A program made the position numbers and the translations under genes. Below the pieces are notes generated by a model. That model searched no databases, was not told the origin of the DNA, and worked only from the letters and a program-made list of their open reading frames with translations. A stretch of DNA of 49,773 nucleotides from IMG/VR virus record IMGVR_UViG_3300025598_000053, positions 1 to 49,773 of that record, one strand, 5' to 3'. Of the stretch, positions 1 to 7,977 are shown one piece after another; position 1 is the first letter of the stretch, and every line of letters starts with the position of its first letter. The DNA comes from a virus.

Positions 1-193
1 ATCGTCTAGGTCTGCCATCAGATGGGTCACGATACGGTATCACAATCTCTTCACTTGCCCAAGATACTACGGCATCGGTCTCATCGAGCCATTTCATATA
101 TCGGTATTCCCAAGTAGAACGCCATCTAATGTTTTTGTGGTCGCCACGATACTTTTGTGGGTTTCGTGGGACAAATTTTCCGCTATAAGCCAT
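1..193 (-). CDS. 4: Head completion protein, gp4-like (5' part, cut by window edge)
   Basis: Reading the minus strand from ATG at 193-191 gives 64 residues beginning MAYSGKFVPRNPQKYRGD, followed by IRWRSTWEYRYMKWLDE and WASEEIVIPY. The K/RPRNPxKYxGD opening, the YRSxWE-like helix and the SEEIVIPY strand are the hallmarks of the T4 gp4 family of head completion proteins, which act on DNA-filled heads before tail joining. The fold is nuclease-like in its N-terminal part. The C-terminal part lies outside the window. It is the only minus-strand gene supported here, and it is divergent from the tail genes. Its -10-like box CATAAATA (228-221) lies 27 nt from the ATG. Family call is from remembered family motifs, not a search. 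Confidence 0.8.
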   Translation of the reverse strand, partial: MAYSGKFVPRNPQKYRGDHKNIRWRSTWEYRYMKWLDETDAVVSWASEEIVIPYRDPSDGRPRR

Positions 194-220
194 ATTATTA
201 CCAATTATTGAATGTCCCGT

Positions 221-228
221 TATTTATG
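221..228 (-). promoter_or_regulatory. T4-type late promoter box for the gp4-like gene
   Basis: On the minus strand the sequence is CATAAATA, one base from the T4 late -10 TATAAATA. There are 27 nt between the box and the ATG at 193, the same spacing class as the plus-strand late promoters here. It is separated by one base from the opposing box at 230-237. Confidence 0.65.
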
Positions 229-229
229 A

Positions 230-237
230 TATAAATA
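230..237 (+). promoter_or_regulatory. T4-type late promoter for gp48 and the baseplate operon
   Basis: Exact TATAAATA, the T4 late -10 consensus, lies 25 nt upstream of the ATG at 263. It is the only promoter-like element before the long co-directional baseplate gene run. Confidence 0.75.
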
Positions 238-262
238 CTTGTTACAACTCTTTTCTAGGCAT

Positions 263-1624
263 ATGTCATTTCTCACAAATCCATCAATTGCAGGTATACA
301 GTTACCATTTAATCAACTGGCAGGACCTTTAAAAAGCCTTTTTCAACCAGAAGGTAAAGGCAATTTTGTATATCCATCAGATTTAACTACAAACCCGGCA
401 TTATGTCATGCGGTACAATTCAATTTTTTTGATTGGGATACACAATTTCAACAAAGTGTTCAAAGTACTGTTAATCAAATTGATTCTTTAGTGAACTCTG
501 AAGCAGACACTTTAAAAAATACAAATTCACAACTTGCAACAGCAAAAGAACAACTGGCAAGTGTGGCTCAAGAAAAACTGACATATCTTAAAAACTTAGA
601 GAATGTGAATAATCTTCAAGCTCAAGCAGAAAAAAGTGCTGTCAAATTATATAACTTGTTTGAAAAAACATTCACGCCAGGTACTTATGCACCTAGAAAA
701 CAAACATTACTTTCAACAGTATCTTTGTATATGCCGGATACTTTAACTGCTAGTTTTGAGTCTCAATATAATACGTTAAGTATGACTCATGCACTTGGCA
801 CAGGAGGTTTTTTAGCAAGCGCATCAGAATCCATAAAACAAAAAATTAACTTTTCCGGTGGTGCAAATCAAGATTATGCGAATATACTTTCCGACCCATC
901 AGTAAAAGATTTTATTTCTCGTGAATTGAATTCATTTGCTGGTAAATTAGGCATTCAAGATAATATTGAACAATTATTAAATCAGTCTTTAGGTCAATTT
1001 GTTAACCCGCAGATGCAATTGATTTATCAAGGTAGAGATTTCAGAGATTTTTCAATGTCTTTTATTTTTACACCAAAAACTTCTGCTGAAGCCGAAACAG
1101 TTAAAAATATTATAGATACATTCACATTCTATTCTTCACCAGGTGTTGCAGGCATCGGTACAAATCAACCAGGTAGATACTTGACACCGCCACAATTAGT
1201 TAATGTTAAAATGGTATTTACAGGCGGTTCGAACGGTATTGCTGGTGCAGTTATCAATCAGTTTCAGAGTGCATTAAACAATGTTGGTTTAGGTTTTTTA
1301 GGTAAAAATCAAAGCATCACTAGCACAGTAAATTCTGGTAAACCCGCAAAAGTTTTTAATATTAAAGAGTGCGTTATTACAAATGTGTCAGTTGATTATG
1401 CACCTAACGGTTGGGCCGCTTTCAATGATGGTCATCCTGTACAAACAACGATGACAGTAAATCTAAGAGAAACACAAATCTTCACAAAAGAAGATGTTAA
1501 GAATTCAGTTGTTGCATCAAATTACAATGATTTTGAAAATCAACAAAAATATGAAGCAAAGATATCTAGCTTAGAACGAGAAGCCGCTATCAATGCGGCA
1601 TATGGTGATGGCTACGGAGCATAA
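263..1624 (+). CDS. 48: Baseplate tail tube cap, gp48/gp54 family
   Basis: 453 aa from ATG 263. An in-frame TTG at 239 is rejected because it sits on the promoter and would start at or before the transcript. The C-terminal half carries the tube-like fold signature of the gp48/gp54 tube caps: YQGRDFRDFSMSFIFTPKTS (T4 gp48 has a comparable FxWDLTPRS strand), a FNIKECVITNVSVDYAPNG strand and TTMTVNLRETQIFTKEDV near the end. gp48/gp54 cap the hub and start tube polymerisation. Residues ~55-120 are strongly helical and Gln/Lys/Glu rich and look like an extra coiled-coil insertion. Only one tube-cap paralogue is in the window, so gp48 versus gp54 is not decided. The gene is followed after 2 nt by gp53. 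Confidence 0.7.
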   Translation: MSFLTNPSIAGIQLPFNQLAGPLKSLFQPEGKGNFVYPSDLTTNPALCHAVQFNFFDWDTQFQQSVQSTVNQIDSLVNSEADTLKNTNSQLATAKEQLASVAQEKLTYLKNLENVNNLQAQAEKSAVKLYNLFEKTFTPGTYAPRKQTLLSTVSLYMPDTLTASFESQYNTLSMTHALGTGGFLASASESIKQKINFSGGANQDYANILSDPSVKDFISRELNSFAGKLGIQDNIEQLLNQSLGQFVNPQMQLIYQGRDFRDFSMSFIFTPKTSAEAETVKNIIDTFTFYSSPGVAGIGTNQPGRYLTPPQLVNVKMVFTGGSNGIAGAVINQFQSALNNVGLGFLGKNQSITSTVNSGKPAKVFNIKECVITNVSVDYAPNGWAAFNDGHPVQTTMTVNLRETQIFTKEDVKNSVVASNYNDFENQQKYEAKISSLEREAAINAAYGDGYGA

Positions 1625-1626
1625 CA

Positions 1627-2259
1627 ATGTTATATTTTAACGCATTACCCAAAACAGCAGTCATTGACCCAAACACTAAAAGCGCACAGGTTGGTATCGA
1701 TTTAACTGCTAGAGCAGAATTACTACCGCAATTATCTTTAAATGATTTGCTATTTTATAAGTATGCAATTCAAGACCAAGATACTCCTGAAAATATTGCC
1801 TATAAGTATTATTCAGACCAATATAGATATTGGATGATATTCTATGCTAATAATATTATGGACCCAAAAGGTGATTGGCCTTTATCAAGTATAGATTTTC
1901 AAGCATACTTGAACGATAAGTATAACGCTCTAGCCACGGCAAATAATCAAACTGTTACTGCATACTGTCAATCTACGATACATTCATATCAAAAAGTGAT
2001 TACTACATATGATAGTCTTTCAATGCAGACTTCTATTAAAACGGTAGATATTGATGCGGCAACATATGCAAATACAATACCATCTACTTCAACGGCAACT
2101 TTCCCAAGTTCAAAAGTAACATATACTGTATCAAAAAATATTCTTTATGTGATTGATTATGAAAATCAGCTAAATGAAGCTAAAAGAAATATTAATATCA
2201 TTAAGAAAAATTATACTACAGATATCGAAAGTAAATTTGTTTCATTGATGAGTTCATAA
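1627..2259 (+). CDS. 53: Baseplate wedge protein gp53, LysM-type core
   Basis: 210 aa. Residues ~35-95 contain LLFYKYAIQDQDTPENIAYK, then the Tyr-Arg-Tyr-Trp segment YYSDQYRYWMIFYANNIMDP and GDWPLSS. This is the LysM-like module typical of T4 gp53, which binds wedge proteins and helps join the six wedges around the hub. The C-terminal ~110 residues are less conserved and end in a charged helix (NEAKRNINIIKKN). It starts 2 nt after the gp48 stop; a GGAG within the gp48 tail may serve as the ribosome binding site. The size is close to T4 gp53. Confidence 0.85.
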   Translation: MLYFNALPKTAVIDPNTKSAQVGIDLTARAELLPQLSLNDLLFYKYAIQDQDTPENIAYKYYSDQYRYWMIFYANNIMDPKGDWPLSSIDFQAYLNDKYNALATANNQTVTAYCQSTIHSYQKVITTYDSLSMQTSIKTVDIDAATYANTIPSTSTATFPSSKVTYTVSKNILYVIDYENQLNEAKRNINIIKKNYTTDIESKFVSLMSS

Positions 2260-2260
2260 T

Positions 2261-3706
2261 ATGGCAGATAGAATAACGCCGGTTAAATATGCATCGGACT
2301 ACGAATTAGTTTTTGTTAATATATTGACTGGTGCATTGAGTTACCCAATCACTCTTAAGGATCATTTAAGAGAATTAAATTATTATGAAGACATTTATAG
2401 CAGTACAATCTATGGTGAATTAGTGTTGTATGATGCTACAAATATTATTTCAAATTTAAGATTGAATGGTACTGAATTTGTTGAATTCATGTTGAGAAAA
2501 ACAAGAGAAGACAATGATCCGATACAAAGAACATTTCGTGTATACAAGATTGGTAATCGTGTAATTGATTCAACAAAAAACTCAGAAGCATTTGTATTAT
2601 ACTTTTGTTCTGAAGAATTGATGCTATCAGAAAAATATAGAATTTCAAAGGCTTATCAGAATACACAAATAAGTCAAATCGTAGAAGATATTTTAGTAAA
2701 TTATTTGAAGTTGACCCCAAATAGTGATACTAAAACAAAACAAAGAACTAAAAAATATGACATTGAGCCAACAACAGGGCTCTATGATTTTATTTTACCA
2801 AATAAAAAGATATTAGAAACGATACATTGGCTTTCAATGTATTCAAGACCTATTAAGAATCCTGGCGCTGATTTTGTTTTCTTTGAGAATAGCAATGGCT
2901 ATCACTTTAATTCATTGCAAACATTGTTCACAAAGCAAAAACCGTTTAAAACTTATTATTTTAACCCACATAATATTTCGGTAGAGATGCAAGACCAGAT
3001 GATAAAGGTCGCTGGTTTTGAAGTAATTAAGTTCTTTGATACATTAGCGGCAATTTCTGATGGTACTTTTCACAATCGTTTGCTTTCGATTGACCCTTTG
3101 ACACGAGCTAGTGTTTCAAGCACACCATATAATATAACAGATTTTGTTTATAGAGATTACTTGTTAGGCGGCAAACTATTAAACAATGCTCCTGTCACAA
3201 CAGCGTTAAAAAATCGTTGGGGTGATTCAATCTATGATGCGCCGTCAGATAAAAGGTTAGAATCTGGTGCACTACGATTGGCCTCAGGTAATGCACTTGA
3301 AAAGAAATTAGTCATGGATCCTGCATCCGTTGCAAATGATATTAAGATTGAAGACTTTGTGCCAAATAGAGTTGCTCAATTAGGTTTAGTGAACTATATG
3401 AAAATTAAAATTACTGTACCTGGTGACAGTCAAATTGTTGTAGGTTCTTTATTAGGATTTAATGCATACGATTTAAAGCCAACTTCGTATTCAAATGCAG
3501 ACGGACAAGGTTCAAAAGCACCAGATTTATTCTATTCAGGTAATTATTTGGTAACTGCTGTAAGACATATTGTCAACAATACTGACATGAGAACGGTAAT
3601 TGAAATGGTAAAAGATAGTTTCGGTACAGACGACTCAGCATATTTACCTACTGTACCAAGCAATTTAAATAATGGTTTTAAAAATGCAATTAATGGAATT
3701 CAATAA
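2261..3706 (+). CDS. 27: Baseplate central hub protein, gp27-like
   Basis: 481 aa, longer than T4 gp27 (about 390). N-terminal segment IYSSTIYGELVLYDATNIIS followed by RLNGTEFVEF matches the gp27 strand pattern (SLYGxxxGxLxFYDxxNI...MxGxEIIxI). The C-terminal FYSGNYLVTAVRHIVNNTD matches the gp27 closing strands. gp27 forms the trimeric ring that joins the threefold gp5 spike to the sixfold tail tube. Context agrees: the OB-fold partner follows immediately with a TAATG overlap (the final A of the stop is the first base of the next ATG). The assignment rests on remembered T4 motif alignment plus gene order. Confidence 0.7.
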   Translation: MADRITPVKYASDYELVFVNILTGALSYPITLKDHLRELNYYEDIYSSTIYGELVLYDATNIISNLRLNGTEFVEFMLRKTREDNDPIQRTFRVYKIGNRVIDSTKNSEAFVLYFCSEELMLSEKYRISKAYQNTQISQIVEDILVNYLKLTPNSDTKTKQRTKKYDIEPTTGLYDFILPNKKILETIHWLSMYSRPIKNPGADFVFFENSNGYHFNSLQTLFTKQKPFKTYYFNPHNISVEMQDQMIKVAGFEVIKFFDTLAAISDGTFHNRLLSIDPLTRASVSSTPYNITDFVYRDYLLGGKLLNNAPVTTALKNRWGDSIYDAPSDKRLESGALRLASGNALEKKLVMDPASVANDIKIEDFVPNRVAQLGLVNYMKIKITVPGDSQIVVGSLLGFNAYDLKPTSYSNADGQGSKAPDLFYSGNYLVTAVRHIVNNTDMRTVIEMVKDSFGTDDSAYLPTVPSNLNNGFKNAINGIQ

Positions 3707-4023
3707 TGTCAAATCGTAATAACTTTTTTGGATTGAGTGGTTTTGTATGGTGGGTAGGTGTTGTTACAAGAAATGATGACCCCAATATTGCCCACCGTGT
3801 TCAAGTTAGAATTTTTGGTTGGCATACAGATAACAAGGAAATGTTACCTGATGAACAACTACCTTGGGCGCATCCGTTACTACCTATAAATAACTCAAAA
3901 TCGGTTGAGGTACCTGATGTAGGTGAATGGGTATTAGGTTTCTTTATGGATGGTGAGTCAGGTCAATTTCCAATTGTAATGGGTGTTTTACCTAAAACTG
4001 ATACAACAATTACGGCAAAATAA
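3706..4023 (+). CDS. 5: Hub OB-fold protein, gp5 N-terminal domain only
   Basis: 105 aa. GFVWWVGVVTRNDDPNIAHR and VQVRIFGWHT, then LPWAHPLLPI, DVGEWVLGFFMDG and FPIVMGVLP form the classic gp5/VgrG OB fold, which docks the spike to the gp27 ring. In T4, gp5 continues with a lysozyme and a beta-helix; here the protein stops right after the OB domain. It overlaps gp27 by one base and is followed one base later by the 233-aa gene. The beta-helix is a separate gene at 4735. No lysozyme motif is present. Confidence 0.8.
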   Translation: MSNRNNFFGLSGFVWWVGVVTRNDDPNIAHRVQVRIFGWHTDNKEMLPDEQLPWAHPLLPINNSKSVEVPDVGEWVLGFFMDGESGQFPIVMGVLPKTDTTITAK

Positions 4024-4024
4024 T

Positions 4025-4726
4025 ATGGCAGATTTAAATATAAACACAGCACAAACTATCGGTACTATACCGGTAGCAGGACAAGCAGATTTTGTTTTAG
4101 CAAATGACAATACAGCAACGCCTTTATCGGCAGTTGCTAATGTAGATTTAACACCTGTATTAGAGGCGTTAAATATTGCTGGTAATGCTATTCCCTCAAC
4201 AACACCAGATATTGCAACATCTTCTGCACCAAATAATACTAACCCAAATATAACACAAAAAACAGATGCATCGGCAACTATACCATTAACTGCTCAAGGT
4301 GTGACAGCAGGTACAGGTATATCAAATGCAAATAGCGGTACAGTTCATGTGTGTGATGTTTGCGGTCCTATCGGTGTAACTATTGCACAAGCAAGAATGG
4401 CAATAATGAAAGCACTTAAAGAACTAAGAAAACAAATTTTAGAAGCCCTTGGTCTTGGTGATGTAGAAGCACAAGCAAAAGCACTTAAAGCACAAGTTGA
4501 TATGTTTAAGAAAGCAATTAAAGCAGTTCAAGATTTTATACAAACGATAGAAAATTATTTAAAAATGCTTGAAACTTTAATAAAAGTGTTAGAAAACTAT
4601 ATCACAGGTCTAATTAAAGCTGGTCTCAAAGAACTTGTTGACCAGTTTTCAAAATGTCTTGCAGACGCCAAAGCGAGCTATGCGGCAGGTGTTCAACAGC
4701 AACAAGCCGCTCAATCTTCACAATAA
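4025..4726 (+). CDS. Unknown helical hub-region protein with CxxC motif
   Basis: 233 aa from ATG 4025; an in-frame GTG at 3983 would overlap the OB gene by 41 bases and is disfavoured. Residues ~1-105 are Ala/Thr/Asn/Pro rich and low complexity. A short VHVCDVCGPIG segment near 110 carries a CxxC pair. Residues ~120-220 form long amphipathic helices (ALKELRKQILEALGLGD, FKKAIKAVQDFIQTIENYLK, LIKVLENYITGLIKAG). It ends Gln rich. I do not recognise the family. Its place between the OB and spike genes is exactly where T4 gp5 has its lysozyme domain, but no lysozyme residues are visible. A role as linker, plug or chaperone of the hub is only an inference from position. Confidence 0.7.
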   Translation: MADLNINTAQTIGTIPVAGQADFVLANDNTATPLSAVANVDLTPVLEALNIAGNAIPSTTPDIATSSAPNNTNPNITQKTDASATIPLTAQGVTAGTGISNANSGTVHVCDVCGPIGVTIAQARMAIMKALKELRKQILEALGLGDVEAQAKALKAQVDMFKKAIKAVQDFIQTIENYLKMLETLIKVLENYITGLIKAGLKELVDQFSKCLADAKASYAAGVQQQQAAQSSQ

Positions 4727-4734
4727 GGTAAATT

Positions 4735-5508
4735 ATGTCAATCCCTGATAGTTCATGGACAGAACCGTTTTCAACAGCAAAACCTCAGTATCCATACAAT
4801 AACGCAAGACAAACTAGAAGTGGTCATCTATTTGAATTAGATGATACCCCTGGTGCAGAACGAGTTCGTTTACAACACGGAACTTCAAATAACTTTATTG
4901 AAATGCAATCTGATGGTACTGGTATTTTTAAAGTTTTTGGTAATAATTATCAAATTACAATGGAAAATAACAATGTCTACATAGGTGGTCAATGTAATAT
5001 TACAATTGTAGGACCTTCAGTTTTGCACGTAAAAGGTGATTCATATATACAAGTTGACGGGAATGTTAATCAAACTGTTTCTGGTGATATGATAAGTCAC
5101 GTTACAGGGAATGCTGAAATTATTAGTGAGAGTGATGTAGATATTTCTGCACAAGGAACACTAACATTATCTGCAACAGGTGTTAATTTAAATTCCGATT
5201 TGATAGTAAACGGTAGTGTTTCTGCTCTTGGTGGGGTTACCGCACTCAGTTCAATCACTTCAACTACAGGCAGTATTCTAGCCCCACTTGGTGCGGTTGC
5301 CGCCGGTCCTATGGCAGTAACACCTGTTGGTTTAGTACCAGGTCAAATATATGACACAGGCATACCAGCAGGACCAACAGGAACTTTGGGTGCTTTGAGG
5401 TCAGCATACGATGTCTTTGTATCTACAATATACGATACTCACACACACGTTGCAACAGGTTTAGGCGCCCCAACAGCACCACCAATACCGCTAGGAACAC
5501 CAGTATAA
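4735..5508 (+). CDS. Tail spike (needle), gp5 C-terminal beta-helix type
   Basis: 257 aa. Residues ~25-60 (GHLFELDDTPGAERVRLQHG, then NFIEMQSDGTGIFKV) match the start of VgrG/gp5-type spikes. The next ~100 residues are short beta-repeats (NNVYIGGQCNITIVG, YIQVDGNVNQTVSG, AEIISESDVDISAQG) of an intertwined trimeric beta-helix. The last ~30 residues contain DTHTHVATG with His236 and His238, an HxH pair like those that bind iron at the tip of P2 gpV and phi92 gp138. It therefore looks like a complete membrane-piercing needle encoded apart from the OB domain. The stop codon is embedded in a TATAAATA box. Confidence 0.8.
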   Translation: MSIPDSSWTEPFSTAKPQYPYNNARQTRSGHLFELDDTPGAERVRLQHGTSNNFIEMQSDGTGIFKVFGNNYQITMENNNVYIGGQCNITIVGPSVLHVKGDSYIQVDGNVNQTVSGDMISHVTGNAEIISESDVDISAQGTLTLSATGVNLNSDLIVNGSVSALGGVTALSSITSTTGSILAPLGAVAAGPMAVTPVGLVPGQIYDTGIPAGPTGTLGALRSAYDVFVSTIYDTHTHVATGLGAPTAPPIPLGTPV

Positions 5509-5511
5509 ATA
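5504..5511 (+). promoter_or_regulatory. Late promoter-like TATAAATA at the spike/gp25 junction
   Basis: Exact T4 late -10 box containing the TAA stop of the spike gene. Only 4 nt separate it from the gp25 ATG (5516), so a T4-like start site would give a transcript beginning at or just beyond the AUG. It may make a leaderless gp25 message, serve the downstream gp6 gene, or be coincidental. Confidence 0.45.
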
Positions 5512-5515
5512 GAAA

Positions 5516-5905
5516 ATGGCAAGTACAATATTTTACTCAGATTTAGATTTACGTTTCCTTCCCAATCCGGTGACGGGTGACGTATCTATGAGTTATAATG
5601 AGCAAGCAGTTATTCGTTCGATTCAAAATCTTTTATATACAAGGCCTTACGAAAGATTATTCGACCCAACAATCGGTAGTGGTCTACCAGCATTGTTATT
5701 TGAACCCATTTCACCCTTAACCGCTAGTAGTATTGAAGATGAGATTAAAAGGCTTATTAGTAACTATGAGCCAAGAGCATCAATTTATCAACTTAATGTA
5801 ACTGCACAAGCAGACAAAGATAGTTTTCAAGTCAGTCTTTATGTTTTTATTGGCAATAATACAACACCGACTGCTATCAATCTAACACTTCAAAGGACTA
5901 GATAA
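5516..5905 (+). CDS. 25: Baseplate wedge protein gp25
   Basis: 129 aa, the usual size for gp25. It has the gpW/gp25 family pattern: DLDLRFLPNPVTGDVSMSYN, EQAVIRSIQNLLYTRPYERL, then FDPTIGSGLPALLFEP and a Pro-Arg turn YEPRASIY before the final strands. gp25 is the wedge core protein that nucleates the contractile sheath and binds gp6 and gp53, and it is related to GpW of other contractile systems. It is joined to gp6 by a TAATG overlap. Immediately upstream is TAAATAGAAAATGG, leaving almost no leader if the promoter is real. Confidence 0.9.
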   Translation: MASTIFYSDLDLRFLPNPVTGDVSMSYNEQAVIRSIQNLLYTRPYERLFDPTIGSGLPALLFEPISPLTASSIEDEIKRLISNYEPRASIYQLNVTAQADKDSFQVSLYVFIGNNTTPTAINLTLQRTR

Positions 5906-7977
5906 TGGCTGGAGCCAATTCTAATATTCAACTGTCTTCACTTGATTTTAATTTAATCAAGCAAAACTTTAAGACATACTTACAAGGTCAAACACAGTTT
6001 CAAGATTATAATTTTGAAGGTTCTGCTATTGATACCTTACTTGATGTGTTTGCATATAACACACAATATAATTCTTTCTACCTTAATATGGTAGCTAATG
6101 AAATGTTTTTAGATTCTGCTGTACAAAGACGTTCAGTTATATCTCATGCTAAACTATTAGACTATACACCACATTCTGCAATATGTCCTGTTGCATATGT
6201 AAACGTCAAATTTACTGGTGTTTCAGCACCTACAGTTACCATACCTGCATATTCAACATTTTTATCTGAACAAATTAATGGTGTTAACTATGTGTTTACA
6301 AATATTAACCCATATACAGCAACAACAAATTTGATTACAAATGTTTGTAATTTTGCGAATGTTGCAATATATCAAGGTGTAGTTGCATCAACATCATTTA
6401 CAGTTAATCAAGCAACTAATCCTACATACACATTTGAATTGCCCGATTCTACAATCGATACAACTACAATTCAAGTTATTGTTCAGCAATCAACATCAAA
6501 TTCATCAATTCAAATTTTTAAACCTGCCGCCAATAGTCTGTACTTAGACGGCACATCTCAAGTATATTTTATTAATGAAGCACTTAATGGTAATTATAAT
6601 ATATCTTTTGGTGACGGTATACTTGGTAAAAAACTAACAGATGGTAATATAGTTCAAGTAACTTACTTGTCAACTGAAGGTGTTTCTGCATCTGGTGCTA
6701 ATAGTTTTTCATTAATGACTTCAGTTGGTGGATATAATAATACAATAACAGGTTATTTGCCGGCAACAACAGGTTCAAATAAAGAAACGATAACGTCAAT
6801 TAAGTTTCAAGCACCTAAAGCATATGCCGCCCAAGGTCGTGCAGTAACTAAAGACGATTATATTTCAGCAATTCAACAAAATACTTTGTTTGGTTTTGAT
6901 GCTGTAAATGTTTGGGGCGGGCAAGAAAATGATCCGCCAGTATACGGTCAAGTATTTGTTTGTTTAAAACCTAAAGGTTCTTACAAATTAACTCAAACAC
7001 AAAAACAAACTATCATAGACCAAGTATTAAAACCTATTTCTTTAATGACTGTAGTACCAACGATAGTAGACCCGGACTATAATTTCGTAAAGATTACGGC
7101 AAACGTTATTTACAATTCAACACAAACTACATTTGCGGCATCACAAATGTCGAGAAGTGTGTTTAATTCAATTACGAATTTTGCCACATCAACATTAAAT
7201 AATTTTAATTCTACATTCTCTAGTTCAGAGTTGATTGTACAAATTCAAAACACAAATCAAGCTATTATTGCAAATGAAATTTCAATTCAATTACAGAAGA
7301 AATTTTATCCTAGTCTAACAGGTTCTCAATCTTATACATTTAAATTTGGCATTCCTTTGGCTAGAGGTGTGCTATTGAGCGGTGTTTCAAGTTATCCTGC
7401 AATTCAATATGTAGACCCAACAAACGCATCGAATATAATTGACGGTGTTTACATTGACGAAATGCCAGAAGTAACATCGGGTATTCAATCAATCTCTATT
7501 ATTAACCCAGGCTATTCATATCAATATGTGCCTAAAGTTACAATTTATGGTGACGGTACCGGTGCAACAGCAGAAGCAGTTCTTGTTAATGGTTCTTTAA
7601 GTGCTATCAATGTAACTAATGCAGGTTCAGGTTATACTGCCGCATTAATTGTAATCACACCAGCCGCTAATGATACTTCAGGAACTAACGGTGCGGCAGT
7701 TGCAACACTACAAGGTCAATACGGTACATTAAGATTATATTATTATAATGCAAACAATGTAAAAACAATATTAAATTCAAATATTGGTACAATTGATTAT
7801 ACAAACGGTATAGTTACATTAAACGCATTTAATCCGGTAAATATTGATAATGCTCTTGCACAATTATCAATTACAGTTAACCCACAATCATCAATCTTCT
7901 CATCAACATTTAATAGAATTATTACAGTTGATCCTAATGATGCAACAGCCATCACAGTCAATGCTACCGCTCAATAA
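5905..7977 (+). CDS. 6: Baseplate wedge protein gp6 (gpJ family) with a GxGY beta insert
   Basis: 690 aa, close to T4 gp6. The N-terminal half has the hallmark FKTYLQGQTQFQDYNFEGSA, IDTLLDVFAYNTQYNSFYLN and ANEMFLDSAVQRRSVISHAK. The middle has GFDAVNVWGGQENDPPVYGQ and VFVCLKPKG, as in gp6/gpJ proteins that form the inner wedge ring. Residues ~525-590 carry two copies of a beta module (INPGYSYQYVPKVTIYGDGT and NAGSGYTAALIVITPA) that also decorates gp7, gp8 and the 726-aa protein. TAATG overlaps link it to gp25 and gp7. Confidence 0.9.
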   Translation: MAGANSNIQLSSLDFNLIKQNFKTYLQGQTQFQDYNFEGSAIDTLLDVFAYNTQYNSFYLNMVANEMFLDSAVQRRSVISHAKLLDYTPHSAICPVAYVNVKFTGVSAPTVTIPAYSTFLSEQINGVNYVFTNINPYTATTNLITNVCNFANVAIYQGVVASTSFTVNQATNPTYTFELPDSTIDTTTIQVIVQQSTSNSSIQIFKPAANSLYLDGTSQVYFINEALNGNYNISFGDGILGKKLTDGNIVQVTYLSTEGVSASGANSFSLMTSVGGYNNTITGYLPATTGSNKETITSIKFQAPKAYAAQGRAVTKDDYISAIQQNTLFGFDAVNVWGGQENDPPVYGQVFVCLKPKGSYKLTQTQKQTIIDQVLKPISLMTVVPTIVDPDYNFVKITANVIYNSTQTTFAASQMSRSVFNSITNFATSTLNNFNSTFSSSELIVQIQNTNQAIIANEISIQLQKKFYPSLTGSQSYTFKFGIPLARGVLLSGVSSYPAIQYVDPTNASNIIDGVYIDEMPEVTSGIQSISIINPGYSYQYVPKVTIYGDGTGATAEAVLVNGSLSAINVTNAGSGYTAALIVITPAANDTSGTNGAAVATLQGQYGTLRLYYYNANNVKTILNSNIGTIDYTNGIVTLNAFNPVNIDNALAQLSITVNPQSSIFSSTFNRIITVDPNDATAITVNATAQ

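Noticed and set aside
239-262. TTG start giving an 8-residue longer gp48
   Set aside because: It lies within 2 bases of the late promoter box, so the transcript would begin after it; ATG 263 begins the family-like sequence.
3983-4024. GTG start extending the 233-aa hub-region protein
   Set aside because: It overlaps the OB-fold gene by 41 nt; ATG at 4025 immediately follows the stop, as in neighbouring genes.
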